The notes beneath the pieces are model-generated. The model did not search any database. It worked only from the letters and a program-made list of their open reading frames with translations, and was not told the DNA's origin. Position numbers and translations under genes: made by a program. Positions 17,904 through 26,418 of a stretch of 64,000 bases of DNA are shown piece after piece (the first letter of the stretch is position 1; each line of letters starts with the position of its first letter). Source of the DNA: Gammaproteobacteria bacterium (GTDB taxonomy: Bacteria; Pseudomonadota; Gammaproteobacteria; Chromatiales; Chromatiaceae); NCBI GenBank assembly GCA_020445405.1, contig JAGRGQ010000013.1:1-64000 (forward strand), in the 5' to 3' direction.

Positions 17904-18574
17904 GAACAACCAAGCCATGATCCAAATGCACGCGACACCAGCCGATGATCCTCTCCGGTTGTACCTTGCATTTCACACAGCACGTGATGACACCGGTTTT
18001 TTTGTATAAGTGTTCGCACTCAGGCCCGCCCGTCAGACTATGCGGCCACTCTTCGGGCCGTCACTCAATTCCAATCTGCAAAATTCATATCGTCTTCCTG
18101 TTGCCGTTTTTGTTACTCCGAACAGATCGGATGATGTTCTCAATCGAAACCCGGAACCAGCACTGTGAAAATATGCATCGAAAAAGATGGCACGGGTGAA
18201 GTGGATGAACACTGCCAAATGAAACTGCAGACTCTGAAGATATAAAAAGCGAAAAGAGTGCAGTAACAGTTGCCGCGGTATATAGTAAACCAAGGTGTCT
18301 GTCACAGACCGTTGACTATACTATATTAATTCTAAAGATATCCTGAACTCTTCCGATCAGATAAGGCATGTACCGCGGCATGGATTGAATACATGCCGAA
18401 AAATCTGACGCCGTGAATAGTATCTCTATAACTGCTGCAGAGCGGATTTTCAGATCCAAAGAATGTCGGAAGATGCAGGTAATTTGATTTATCCCTAGTT
18501 CTTTCGAGTTGTGTTTGGCATTATTGGCACGGTAGGTATCATCTCTGTTTTTTAATTGATCAATAGGAAAAAAA
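17904..18574. other. Long AT-rich intergenic region with inverted repeats
   Basis: About 670 bp without a credible gene; the minus-strand frame at 18316-18750 is antisense to the H1-like gene. Two nested hairpins stand out. One is TATAGTAAAC (18281-18290) with GTTGACTATA (18311-18320), enclosing GTCTG/CAGAC. The other is GGCATGTA (18365-18372) with TACATGCC (18390-18397), flanked by CAGAT/ATCTG. The region could contain a small RNA or the promoter and operator of the downstream H1-like gene. A TTGACT at 18312 is a possible -35 box, but its -10 partner is poor. Confidence 0.45.
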
Positions 18575-19180
18575 ATGGCACTAAAGAAAGCAGCTAAGAA
18601 ACGCGTTGTAAAAAAGGCCGTTGCGAAAAAAAGCACTGTAAAGGCAGCAGTCAAGAAGCGGACGGTAAAGAAAGCAGCAGCCACTGCATCAGTTTCTCCG
18701 GTGTCGGTAGCAGAGAAGGAGCTTTCCAGCGCACAGAGCAAACTGACCAAAGTCTACGAAAGAGAGACAGCGCTGCGTGAAAAAGAGGTGGCAAAACTTA
18801 AATCGCAGTTGGAAAAAGCGCTGGCAAGGCAAGCTGTTCTGAAAGAGAAAAAATCAGCTGCGCTCAAGAGCCAGACGGATAAACCATCCCCGGCGGCAAA
18901 ATCCAGAGTGGCTCGCGCCAACGCGGCATTGCAGGCGCACAATGTTGTTATCAGAAATATCCGTGCGGCCTTGCAGAATGCCAGATCGGCTCATGGTGCC
19001 GCGCAAAAAGCCCAGAAGAAGTTCGCGGCCATGGAGAAGTTGCTGGCCGGTTTCGAACGCAGTTGGGTGAAAACCACCTCGAAAACTCGAAAGAGTGTTC
19101 GCCGAGTTCGTAAATCCCCATCACCCAAAGCAGCGGCGACAGCCGGCGAAGCGGCAGCGGCGACCTCTAAGGCAGACTGA
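18575..19180 (+). CDS. Histone H1-like Lys/Ala-rich DNA-binding protein
   Basis: 201 residues, very basic. The N-terminal ~40 residues are KAAKK-type repeats (ALKKAAKKRVVKKAVAKK), the middle (~48-165) is a predicted long helical or coiled region rich in Ala, Lys and Gln, and the tail is again basic (SKTRKSVRRVRKSPSPKA) with an Ala-rich end. This composition matches bacterial histone H1-like or AlgP-like nucleoid proteins, which bind DNA non-specifically through Lys/Ala repeats. An AGGAAAAAAA stretch precedes the ATG. The gene stands alone behind a long AT-rich region and is followed by a strong two-way terminator. Low-complexity composition means homology cannot be argued from sequence alone. 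Confidence 0.65.
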   Translation: MALKKAAKKRVVKKAVAKKSTVKAAVKKRTVKKAAATASVSPVSVAEKELSSAQSKLTKVYERETALREKEVAKLKSQLEKALARQAVLKEKKSAALKSQTDKPSPAAKSRVARANAALQAHNVVIRNIRAALQNARSAHGAAQKAQKKFAAMEKLLAGFERSWVKTTSKTRKSVRRVRKSPSPKAAATAGEAAAATSKAD

Positions 19181-19199
19181 TCCGTGGTAAATAAGGGCC

Positions 19200-19231
19200 G
19201 GCACCCTCAACATGTATGCGTTAAGGGTGCC
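19200..19231. terminator. Bidirectional terminator hairpin
   Basis: GGCACCCTCAAC (19200-19211) and GTTAAGGGTGCC (19220-19231) form a 12-base stem with one mismatch around an 8-base loop. It lies between the convergent H1-like and aldolase genes. Confidence 0.7.
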
Positions 19232-19239
19232 AGCGCCTT

Positions 19240-19887
19240 TCAGATTTTCTTCGGGCCGTAATTCTTGAACAGTGCGATGTTCGTTTCGATCTCGTGATCG
19301 GAGAGGATGACCGGATGCCCGATAGTCAGGCTGATCACGTACTGATGAGCGAGATTTTCCAGTTCCGATGCCAGCCAGAGTGCTCTTTCCAGGGTTGCGC
19401 CGGTAGCGATCATTCCATGGTTGGCCAGCAGGCAGCAGTTTCTTTCACGCATCGCATCCAGCACATTGATCGATAGCGCCTTGGTACCGAAAGTTGCATA
19501 TTCGGCACAGCGGACCGTGGCGCCTCCGGCAGCGGCAATCATATAGTGGACTGCGGGAATTTCACGTCTGCAGATGGCCAGCGATGTTGCATAGAGCGGA
19601 TGGCCGTGCACCACCGCATTGACATCGTCCCGGCTTTGCATGATATCCAGATGAAAACGCCATTCCGAAGAGGGGGCGAGTTTCCCCTGCCAACTGCCGT
19701 CGAATCCCATACCGACGATGTCCTCCCCGGACAACTTGTCGTAGGGAACGCCGGAAGGTGTGATAAGCAGTCCGTCGCCGCAGCGTACGCTGATATTGCC
19801 TGAAGTACCGTGACTCAAGCCAAGCCGCTGCATGCGCCTGCAGGCAGCCACGACAGCATGACGCAGTTGCTGTTCGTCGCTACGCAT
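19240..19887 (-). CDS. Class II aldolase/adducin-family protein (L-fuculose-phosphate aldolase-like)
   Basis: 215 residues from the ATG at 19887; upstream TTG/ATG codons at 19920 and 19917 are alternatives. The zinc-dependent class II aldolase fold is shown by GLSHGTSGNISVR, LITPSGVPYDKL, PSSEWRFHLDIM (catalytic Glu), VVHGHPLYAT (two zinc His) and LLANHGMIATG (third zinc His). The family cleaves or forms sugar phosphates such as fuculose-1-phosphate or methylthioribulose-phosphate. No fucose or methionine-salvage neighbours are present, so the substrate is open. The next upstream gene on the same strand ends 33 bp before this start. Confidence 0.85.
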   Translation of the reverse strand: MRSDEQQLRHAVVAACRRMQRLGLSHGTSGNISVRCGDGLLITPSGVPYDKLSGEDIVGMGFDGSWQGKLAPSSEWRFHLDIMQSRDDVNAVVHGHPLYATSLAICRREIPAVHYMIAAAGGATVRCAEYATFGTKALSINVLDAMRERNCCLLANHGMIATGATLERALWLASELENLAHQYVISLTIGHPVILSDHEIETNIALFKNYGPKKI

Positions 19888-19920
19888 CACTCGATTCACC
19901 CCGCCTGTACACAACATCAA

Positions 19921-20322
19921 TCACTGTTGACTCTGCCTGACACGCCAGAAAAGAGCACCCGTGGTCGCGAACACCAGACCCAGCGTGAAAAAAACCAGAC
20001 TCATGGGTTTGATATCAACGGCGTCGAGTGAGAACCATAGCGAAATGCCGGCTGTCACCGCACCCACGATCAATGCATTCAATACAACCTGGTTGCGTGC
20101 AATGGATGCGGTTACGTAACCGCCTACCGCCATCACAAGAAAATAACCGCCAAACCCGACCAGATAAGGTACGGTACTGATTGCGCGTGAATATTCAGGA
20201 AAATTTCTGCTCGCCTCCATTTGCCCCACCACGATGGAAGTAAAGGCCAGCTGCAGCAACAGACCCAGCAGCATAACAACGGCGATACCCGCGAACAACG
20301 CCTTCCATCTGATCATTGACAC
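19921..20322 (-). CDS. Small four-helix membrane protein, unknown function
   Basis: 133 residues with four hydrophobic segments (ALFAGIAVVMLLGLLLQLAF, VGFGGYFLVMAVGGYVTASI, NALIVGAVTAGISLWFSL, MSLVFFTLGLVFATTGALFW). I recognise no named family. It has a plausible ATG at 20316 or the TTG/ATG just before it, and lies immediately upstream of the aldolase gene on the same strand, so it is probably its operon partner. Divergent from the atl gene. Confidence 0.55.
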   Translation of the reverse strand: MSMIRWKALFAGIAVVMLLGLLLQLAFTSIVVGQMEASRNFPEYSRAISTVPYLVGFGGYFLVMAVGGYVTASIARNQVVLNALIVGAVTAGISLWFSLDAVDIKPMSLVFFTLGLVFATTGALFWRVRQSQQ

Positions 20323-20451
20323 GGTTTCCGAATGAGTTTATTCACCTTAATCCAACACCCGTGTAACCCTCGTCCGGGCTGTGATTCCGCTCTCCCTTCC
20401 GGGTGCGGTTGTTTCCGGACGAACAGTGACCGACACAGCTTCAACAGCGAT

Positions 20452-20790
20452 ATGCACAATGCAAATTATCAAAAAATATGGAAGGTTGTCACGCTGATAC
20501 CGCAAGGGGCAGTTGCCAGTTACGGCCAGATCGCGGATCTGGCCGGGTTGCCGGGCAGTGCCCGGTTGGTAGGCAGGGCACTGCGCGCAGCGCCCGCGGA
20601 TTCAGCGCTTCCCTGGCATCGCGTGATCAACGCTCAACGGCGAATCTCTTTTCCATTCGCCACGCCCGGATACATCAGACAAAAAGCGTTGCTGACCGGC
20701 GAAGGCATCAGATTCTCCGGTCGCACTGTCAATCGGGAACACCTGTGGCAACCCGATCTGGCGCTGCTGCTGTGGGAGCTCGACGGGTAA
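20452..20790 (+). CDS. Alkyltransferase-like (Atl) DNA-repair protein
   Basis: 112 residues from the ATG at 20452; a longer in-frame start at 20332 would add a low-quality N-terminus. It corresponds to the C-terminal DNA-binding domain of O6-alkylguanine-DNA alkyltransferase: IPQGAVASYGQIADLAGLPG, ARLVGRALRA (arginine finger) and PWHRVI. The acceptor cysteine of PCHRV is replaced by Trp, which is the defining feature of Atl proteins. They bind O6-alkylguanine, flip it and hand the lesion to nucleotide-excision repair without transferring the alkyl group. Confidence 0.9.
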   Translation: MHNANYQKIWKVVTLIPQGAVASYGQIADLAGLPGSARLVGRALRAAPADSALPWHRVINAQRRISFPFATPGYIRQKALLTGEGIRFSGRTVNREHLWQPDLALLLWELDG

Positions 20791-21037
20791 TCCAGGCGGC
20801 TATTCGAGCGCCGCTTTATAACCGGCTGCCCCCACACAGTAAGTACAGCCCATATCCGGCACCACTGAGTCAGTACGCCGGTGCAACCACGCCGCCGGTT
20901 TCCCCCGGTGGAAACCCGGAATCATTTCGACCTCGTTGCGCCGCGTGGTATTCCGCAGTGCTGTTTTTTTATTTCGGTGTTCAATGATCTGCCGAACTGA
21001 TTCTGTCGATTTATATTTCAGCCTGGAAAAGCCCAAC

Positions 21038-21664
21038 TCAACGGTTAGTGGTGGCCAACCGCACAGCGAGCAGCAGGAAAACCGTACCGGCGATTCGATT
21101 CAGTATTTTCTGAGCACGCTCCGATTTCCCTATTCTCGCGCCGAGCGATCCGGCGACAAAACTGATAGCACCGAACACCAGAAGCGTGGCAACGATAAAC
21201 AATCCCCCCAGCGACACAATCTGAAGGGCCACGGGGCCTGCTTCCGGGTTAACAAATTGGGGCAGAAACGCAAGAAAAAAGATGGACACCTTGGGATTGG
21301 TCACATTCATGACTATCCCGCGACGATACAACTGCCAAAGCGTGCGTCTGCTTTCGCGACTGACTGTCAAACTTCTGCCCCTGGCTCTGAATGCCTGCCA
21401 TGCAAGCCACAAAAGGTAGAGGGCCCCCGCCAGTTTGAGCGCGGTAAACGCGGTTGCGGATGTTTGCAGAACCGCAGCTATTCCAAGCGCAACCGCAGCC
21501 GTGTGTACAAGGAGACCGGTACAGAGACCGAACACCACGGAAATCCCCGCTTTTCTACCATAAATGGAGGACTGCGCCAGAACGAAGATATTGTCCGGAC
21601 CCGGTGCCAGACCGAGTAACACAGAGGCGAAAAAAAATGGAACCGCGGCATCGACGCCGATCAT
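21038..21664 (-). CDS. LysE/RhtB-family amino-acid exporter
   Basis: 208 residues, standard length, with six hydrophobic helices. The N-terminal LLGLAPGPDNIFVLAQSSI is the LysE/RhtB signature (GP-N motif), followed by GLCTGLLVHTAAVALGIAAV and LAGALYLLWLAWQAFR, then MNVTNPKVSIFFLAFLPQFV, also highly conserved. Members export Lys/Arg, Thr/homoserine or similar amino acids; the substrate cannot be set here. It appears to be monocistronic. Confidence 0.9.
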   Translation of the reverse strand: MIGVDAAVPFFFASVLLGLAPGPDNIFVLAQSSIYGRKAGISVVFGLCTGLLVHTAAVALGIAAVLQTSATAFTALKLAGALYLLWLAWQAFRARGRSLTVSRESRRTLWQLYRRGIVMNVTNPKVSIFFLAFLPQFVNPEAGPVALQIVSLGGLFIVATLLVFGAISFVAGSLGARIGKSERAQKILNRIAGTVFLLLAVRLATTNR

Positions 21665-22035
21665 CGGAAACTCCGGATACGACCACTAAGCACTCCCGGT
21701 CCCGAAACCGACCTGCGTACGATCCCGGCATCCGCCGGCATCACGGGAATAAACAGGCGCATGCGTTTCCGGCCAAAAACCGGTGATGCATGCCGTCGGA
21801 AAAGCGGACCTCGCTTATCTCTGCGCGCAGAAGAATAACGCTGTATGGGTCGCGCTGCCCGCGGCGGGTCCAACGCACATCCGCCTGTTCGGGAACGCTC
21901 AATTTCAGGATTGTCGATGGTTAAAATCGCGAACTGTCCATAGAGATTTCCAACGGAGAATCCTACTCCCCCGTCCGGCCGCAGGCAAAAGCTGGTTGTT
22001 TTCACGGTGACCTGAATATTCACTTGGCTGACGCA
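21665..22035. other. Intergenic region without a supported gene
   Basis: About 370 bp between the LysE-type gene and the cold-shock terminator. A minus-strand open frame here translates into a phrase like FIPVMPADAGI, which is the usual read-through of a short dispersed palindromic repeat (GATGCCGGCGGATGCCGGGAT on the minus strand near 21725-21745) rather than a protein. No promoter or other repeat can be defended. Confidence 0.4.
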
Positions 22036-22070
22036 CAAAAAAAGCCCCGCTCACAGGCGGGGCTGCTTTT
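22036..22070 (-). terminator. Rho-independent terminator of the cold-shock gene
   Basis: On the minus strand AGCCCCGC/GCGGGGCT (plus-strand 22043-22050 and 22057-22064) form an 8-bp GC-rich stem with a 6-base loop, followed by a run of T (the A-tract at 22036-22043). It lies ~35 bp after the cold-shock stop codon. Confidence 0.85.
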
Positions 22071-22102
22071 CCCAAAATATATATTATCTGGTCAAAGACG
22101 GC

Positions 22103-22306
22103 CTACTGTGGAACAACGTTTATCGCGCTAAGTCCTTTGGGGCCGTTTTCGGTATCGAAAGTCACCTGCTGCCCCTCTGCGAGTGACTTGAAACCGCTGC
22201 CCTGGATTGCGCTGTAATGGACGAATACGTCGTCGCTTCCGTCAGATGGGGCAATAAAACCAAACCCCTTACTATCGTTGAACCATTTAACTGTGCCTGT
22301 AGCCAT
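22103..22306 (-). CDS. Cold-shock domain protein (CspA family)
   Basis: 67 residues from the ATG at 22306 ([10 protein letters not shown], the canonical start); an ATG two codons earlier is the alternative. It is a single cold-shock OB fold with RNP1 KGFGFI and RNP2 VFVHY and the closing [10 protein letters not shown]. Such proteins bind single-stranded RNA/DNA and melt RNA structure. It is monocistronic with its own terminator. Because CspA-type mRNAs often have a long structured leader, the 340-bp AT-rich gap upstream may hold one, but I cannot identify a cold-shock box. Confidence 0.95.
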   Translation of the reverse strand: MATGTVKWFNDSKGFGFIAPSDGSDDVFVHYSAIQGSGFKSLAEGQQVTFDTENGPKGLSAINVVPQ

Positions 22307-22648
22307 TCGCATTACCTAACTCTTTCATTAAAAATAAACGGTGTAAAAATATGCAGATCATTTCTGATTAACTTCGGTGGAAATACTGCGCTCGATGCAT
22401 TTAACCCACCGGAACTGCTGCAAAAAAATACTGCAACGGAATAACCATATACCATCAGCAACGGGGATTCCAAGCTTTTTTATGATTGCGCAAGCGGGGG
22501 TTGAATAAGATTTTTCCGGTGCGTGCCTGACGGTTCCCGGTTGCAGGCATATCAGATCCGTACAAACCCAACCATGCAGTTGCAATCACCAAGGGTAAAC
22601 CCTAGGTGATCCCCTCCTGCTGCTCCGCTATACGCCGTTGTGAGTGAC
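22307..22648. other. Upstream region of the cold-shock gene
   Basis: About 340 bp between the cold-shock start and the end of the kinase gene. It is AT-richer than its surroundings, particularly 22315-22450, consistent with a promoter and long leader for the minus-strand cold-shock gene. I see no convincing protein frame, and no consensus boxes that I would defend. Confidence 0.4.
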
Positions 22649-24154
22649 TTAGCCGGAAACCGGCACCGGTTTTTTCAACGGCAACGTGAAAGTTATGGTC
22701 GCACCCTCTCCCGGTTCACTGCGGGCAAAAATGCGGCCTCCCTGCATTTCGGTAATGCGGCGCGCAATAGCCAGTCCCAAACCGGCATGCTGCCGACTCT
22801 GGCCGCTGTTTCCGGACTGAAAAAAAGGCTCGAAGATATGCTGCAGATCCTGTGCCTCTATTCCCTTTCCGTTGTCGCGCACGGATACCGATATAAAGTC
22901 GCCCACAGGTTCTGCCAGGACGCTGATGACGCCCTTCTCGGGCGTATGCGTGAATGCATTCTCGATCAGGTTCTCCAGCACTCGCTCCGTCAAACCGATA
23001 TCAGCATGGACAAAAGGAAGTGCGCCCGATGACGGCATCTGCATTTTAATATTCTGACTTTCGGCTCGCAGCCGATACTTCTGCACGACATCCTGTATCA
23101 GCTCCGCCAGCGGAAAGGGCTCGCTGTGCGGTTCGGTTTCACGCGCATCCAGGCTCGCCAGCTCGAAAAGTTCGTTCAACTGTTGCGACAGCCGCCTACT
23201 CTGGCGAAGTGCAATGCCGAGATACTCATCCCGCTCCTCGCTGGTCAGGCTGTCCCCTTTGATACTCAGCGATTCCAGATAGCCCTGCAGTGAGGTCAGC
23301 GGGGTACGCAGATCGTGCGATACCTGCGCTACCAGACGTCTGCGCAGGCTGTCCTGGGTTTTCAGTTGACCCAACTGATCCTGAATCCGGACTGCCATCT
23401 GCTCGAAGTTTACACCGATGCGGTCGACTTCATCTCCCAGCATTCTGCTGGACTCCGCATAGACCGGAAGCGCGCTGAAGTCGCTCTGATGGAAACGATC
23501 CATCAACATCGAGAGGCGGTGCAGGCGTCTGGTCAACAGTCGAAAAATAAGCAGTCCGGCGATCAGTCCAAAACCGAGACTGGCCGCCACCGACCAGCCG
23601 CTCAGGCGCAGAAAGAAACTCTCCCTGGCCAATTTGTCGGCTGCTTCATACTGCTCGCCGCGTAGAACCACATACAGATAACCTTCCGGATGCTCGGTAG
23701 ACGGCACCTGGGTCACTGAAAATGCCTTCTGCCGGTCGTGACTGCGCGGGTCGTCGCCGAGCAGAGGCATTTTACCTCCCTGCCTGATGAACTCGTTTAT
23801 CGGTTCCAGCGAGACCCGGTTCCGCTTGACCTTCCCCGGATCCGCTGAATAGGCCAGAATTTTTCCGCTCAGATCGAGCAGATAAATTTCAATACTCGGA
23901 TTGATCACCATGTACTGGGCAAATGTCTCTTTGAGCGCCAGCTGATCGATACGCCCCTCAGCAACGAGGTTTCGATCCGCAACCAGATTCCTGGCCAGAT
24001 CCCGGTTCAACTTCTGGTTCAGTTCATCCATATAGTGAACAGTTGCTGAAGTACTGATCAGCGCGTACAGCAGTCCCACCGAGGCGAACAGCAGAACCAG
24101 CACCACCGCCATTCTTGCGTAAAGGGTTTTCAATGTACCTTGGACTCCAACCAC
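22649..24154 (-). CDS. Sensor histidine kinase with HAMP domain
   Basis: 501 residues. Two membrane helices (~13-33 and ~183-207) enclose a ~150-residue periplasmic sensor with IEIYLLDLSGKILAYSADPG (PAS/Cache-like strand). Then come HAMP (RRLHRLSMLMDRF), the H-box AQVSHDLRTPLTSLQGYLES, N-box LIENAFTHTP, G1 RDNGKGI and G2 HAGLGLAIARRI. The order of genes on this strand is Met-rich exported protein, regulator, kinase; the kinase starts 15 bp after the regulator stop. The stimulus is unknown, but metal or oxidant sensing would fit the Met-rich neighbour (inference). Confidence 0.92.
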   Translation of the reverse strand: MVGVQGTLKTLYARMAVVLVLLFASVGLLYALISTSATVHYMDELNQKLNRDLARNLVADRNLVAEGRIDQLALKETFAQYMVINPSIEIYLLDLSGKILAYSADPGKVKRNRVSLEPINEFIRQGGKMPLLGDDPRSHDRQKAFSVTQVPSTEHPEGYLYVVLRGEQYEAADKLARESFFLRLSGWSVAASLGFGLIAGLLIFRLLTRRLHRLSMLMDRFHQSDFSALPVYAESSRMLGDEVDRIGVNFEQMAVRIQDQLGQLKTQDSLRRRLVAQVSHDLRTPLTSLQGYLESLSIKGDSLTSEERDEYLGIALRQSRRLSQQLNELFELASLDARETEPHSEPFPLAELIQDVVQKYRLRAESQNIKMQMPSSGALPFVHADIGLTERVLENLIENAFTHTPEKGVISVLAEPVGDFISVSVRDNGKGIEAQDLQHIFEPFFQSGNSGQSRQHAGLGLAIARRITEMQGGRIFARSEPGEGATITFTLPLKKPVPVSG

Positions 24155-24169
24155 GGGGATGGGACGGGA

Positions 24170-24874
24170 CTACTTTTCGGCGAATTTGTAGCCGATTCCC
24201 CAAACCGTGAGAATGTATTTCGGATCGGCTGCATTCTCTTCTATCTTCGCGCGCAATCTGTTGATATGCGTGTTAACCGTATGTTCGTACCCTTCGTGAT
24301 TGTAACCCCACACCTGATCCAACAGTTGTGTCCTGCTGTAAACACGGCCTGGATTACGCGCGAAACAGGCAAGCAGTTCGAACTCTCTCGCAGTCAGATC
24401 CACGTTCCGTCCCGCAATCGATACCTTGTGTTTGGACTGGTCGATAGAGAGATCTCCATATTGGATCAACTCCCCATCAGCGGGCGCGACATGTGACGGC
24501 GAAAGCGCATCGACCCGTCTGAAAAGCGCTTTGATCCTTGCCATCAACTCGGGGATGCTGAATGGCTTCGTCAGATAGTCGTCAGCGCCCATCTCCAGCC
24601 CGAGCACGCGGTCCAGTTCCGAGGATTTCGCGGTCAACATCAAAATCGGTATGTATTTCTCCCCTGAGCGCAACTCACGGCAAACGGAAATACCATCCTT
24701 GCCGGGAAGCATGAGATCGAGCACAACCAGATCATATTCGCCGGCTCTGAATCGGCTGATACCCTCGTTTCCGTCCACCGCGATATCCGCCTTGCAGTCA
24801 ATATCCTGCAGGTGCATCTGCACCAGACGTGCGATGTCGGGGTCGTCCTCAATGATCAAAATCCTGTGGCTCAT
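24170..24874 (-). CDS. OmpR-family response regulator
   Basis: 234 residues from the ATG at 24874 (MSHRILIIEDD), the natural start of the receiver; an upstream in-frame start at 24946 would add 24 unconserved residues. The receiver shows ILIIEDDPDIARLV, YDLVVLDLMLPGKDGISV (phospho-acceptor Asp), MLTAKSSE and DDYLTKPFSI. The winged helix has DLTAREFELLACFARNPGRV, YSRTQLLDQVWGY, VNTHINRLRAKIE and VWGIGYKF. It is coupled to the kinase gene downstream. An unusual perfect inverted repeat lies 130 bp upstream, possibly within its control region. Confidence 0.95.
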   Translation of the reverse strand: MSHRILIIEDDPDIARLVQMHLQDIDCKADIAVDGNEGISRFRAGEYDLVVLDLMLPGKDGISVCRELRSGEKYIPILMLTAKSSELDRVLGLEMGADDYLTKPFSIPELMARIKALFRRVDALSPSHVAPADGELIQYGDLSIDQSKHKVSIAGRNVDLTAREFELLACFARNPGRVYSRTQLLDQVWGYNHEGYEHTVNTHINRLRAKIEENAADPKYILTVWGIGYKFAEK

Positions 24875-25003
24875 ACGCTGCTCATCGCAAAAAGCATACC
24901 GGTCCGATGCCGCATCATCGCGGGCAAGGGAAACCTGCCCGACCATGCAGGCAGATACTCCGCACGCATCGGGCTGTTGTCAACCGTATTCAATATCCGC
25001 CGC

Positions 25004-25083
25004 GAATACATGCCTGCTGTGCCGTGCCGGTTGCCGGTACATTGTGTACAAAGCTGCGCAGCACGCCTTGCAGGCATGTATTC
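25004..25083. repeat. Perfect 14-bp inverted repeat upstream of the response regulator
   Basis: GAATACATGCCTGC (25004-25017) and GCAGGCATGTATTC (25070-25083) are perfect inverted copies 52 bp apart. The core GAATACATGCC also occurs at 18387-18397 in another intergenic region. Between the arms are GTGCCG/GCGCAGCAC-type partial complements, so the whole could fold into a long cruciform. It lies in the 303-bp spacer between the regulator start and the Met-rich gene stop, so it could be a terminator remnant, an operator pair or a small mobile repeat. Confidence 0.55.
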
Positions 25084-25177
25084 AGGACAGTAGCACAGGC
25101 CGTGTGGAATCAGGGGACAGTTTCCCGGCAACCGGCTGACGGACAAGTCAGCAACTCCGCCGGCAACACAGATGCTA

Positions 25178-25534
25178 TTACTTCATGCCCTCTTTCATCA
25201 TTCCCTTGTCGTCCTTCATCATCTTCTTGCCGTCGTCCATCATCGCTTTCTCCTCCTTCATCATCCCCTTGCCATCGTCCATCATCGCTTTTTCCTCCTT
25301 CATCATTCCCTTTTCCTTCTCCATCATCATCCCTTTTTCATCCTTCATATCCGTTTTCTCCATCATCTCCTCCCCCTTTTTCATAGCGGAGTCCTTCATC
25401 ATGCTGTCCGCGCTGGCCGCGGTTGCACAGGCCAGAGCAACGGACAGCAGAACGGTTGGCATCAGCCTGCCGTAATAACCGGAGTCGGAATTTGCGATGC
25501 GGGATTTGAACTTATTGCCGGGTTTGTCAGTCAT
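25178..25534 (-). CDS. Exported Met/Lys/Asp-rich repeat protein
   Basis: 118 residues from the ATG at 25534 (GGAGATACCG site before it). After a signal peptide (LMPTVLLSVALACATAASA) the mature part is almost entirely imperfect repeats of the type KGMMKEEKAMMDDGKGMM; about one residue in four is Met. It resembles the MXKDX-repeat small proteins annotated in proteobacteria. Met-rich exported proteins can bind Cu(I)/Ag(I) or scavenge oxidants, so a role in metal or oxidative stress is plausible but unproven. It precedes the two-component system on the same strand and is divergent from yaeQ. Confidence 0.7.
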   Translation of the reverse strand: MTDKPGNKFKSRIANSDSGYYGRLMPTVLLSVALACATAASADSMMKDSAMKKGEEMMEKTDMKDEKGMMMEKEKGMMKEEKAMMDDGKGMMKEEKAMMDDGKKMMKDDKGMMKEGMK

Positions 25535-25784
25535 CGGTATCTCCAAAAAAGTTTTATTTGTAGAAGCGATATGCTTCGAAGCCTATCTGACAATGAATAG
25601 ATCTCCGGAGAGTCACGAATTCCTAACAAATCTGTAAATTACCTGATCGGTCATCTGGTTGTCTGCGACTTCTGTACCGCACACCGAGGTCCGTGGTGGT
25701 ATGATGAGATCCTCACATCAGGCAGAAAACATGCCAGCGAATATTCCACCAGACTGAAGCCCAACGTTTTTTGAGACGGTATTC

Positions 25785-26330
25785 ATGGCCCTGAAAGCGA
25801 CCATTTTCAAAGCGGAACTCCAGGTTTCCGACATGGAGAGACACTACTACAGGGAACACTCCCTGATCATCGCGCGCCACCCTTCCGAATCCGCTCAGCG
25901 GATGATGGTGAGAATCCTGGCGTTTGCATTGAATGCCAATGACCGGTTGGCCTTTACCAGGGGATTGAGCAGCGAAAACGAGCCCGACCTGTGGCAGCAT
26001 AGCCTCAGCAACGAGATCGAGCTTTGGATAGAGTTGGGGCAACCTGATGTAAAACGGATCGGAAAGGCCTGTGGAAGAGCAAAAAAGGTGATCGTTTACT
26101 CCTATGCAAATCTGAGCAACCTCGTCTGGTGGGAGCAAAACCGCGAGAAACTGAAAAAATTCGACAACCTCTGCGTGGTCGATCTATCCGCAGAATCGAC
26201 CCGAGAGCTGGCGCTGCTGACCGATCGCAGCATGCAGCTGCAATGTACGATACAGGACGGTGAGGTGTGGCTGGGCAACGGAATTGACAGTGTTCACCTG
26301 TCACCTAAAGTACGGATGCGCTCCGATTGA
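25785..26330 (+). CDS. yaeQ: YaeQ family protein
   Basis: 181 residues, usual length. The start MALKATIFKAELQVSDMERH followed by YYREHSLIIARHPSES, the central NEPDLWQHSLSNEIELWIELGQP and RAKKVIVYSYAN are typical of YaeQ, a conserved proteobacterial protein with a restriction-endonuclease-like PD-(D/E)xK fold. The E-W-ELG-P region retains the acidic and Gln/Glu positions of that fold. E. coli YaeQ was once linked to rfaH suppression, but its biochemical role is unsettled. The gene is alone, divergent from the Met-rich protein. Confidence 0.9.
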   Translation: MALKATIFKAELQVSDMERHYYREHSLIIARHPSESAQRMMVRILAFALNANDRLAFTRGLSSENEPDLWQHSLSNEIELWIELGQPDVKRIGKACGRAKKVIVYSYANLSNLVWWEQNREKLKKFDNLCVVDLSAESTRELALLTDRSMQLQCTIQDGEVWLGNGIDSVHLSPKVRMRSD

Positions 26331-26418
26331 GGGCACATGGGACAGCCCCCGGCGAAGCATGTACACCGGCAGCCGGGAAAAAATGCAATATCTTCAGGCT
26401 CTCCCGAAACAGCTTTAA

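Noticed and set aside
18520..18545. Possible sigma-54 promoter before the H1-like gene
   Set aside because: TTGGCATTATTGGCA resembles the consensus, but the GG-to-GC spacing is too short by two bases.
21661..22038. 125-codon minus-strand frame ending in a typical PADAGI phrase
   Set aside because: This phrase results from translated short GC-rich dispersed palindromes seen in many proteobacteria; no independent coding evidence.
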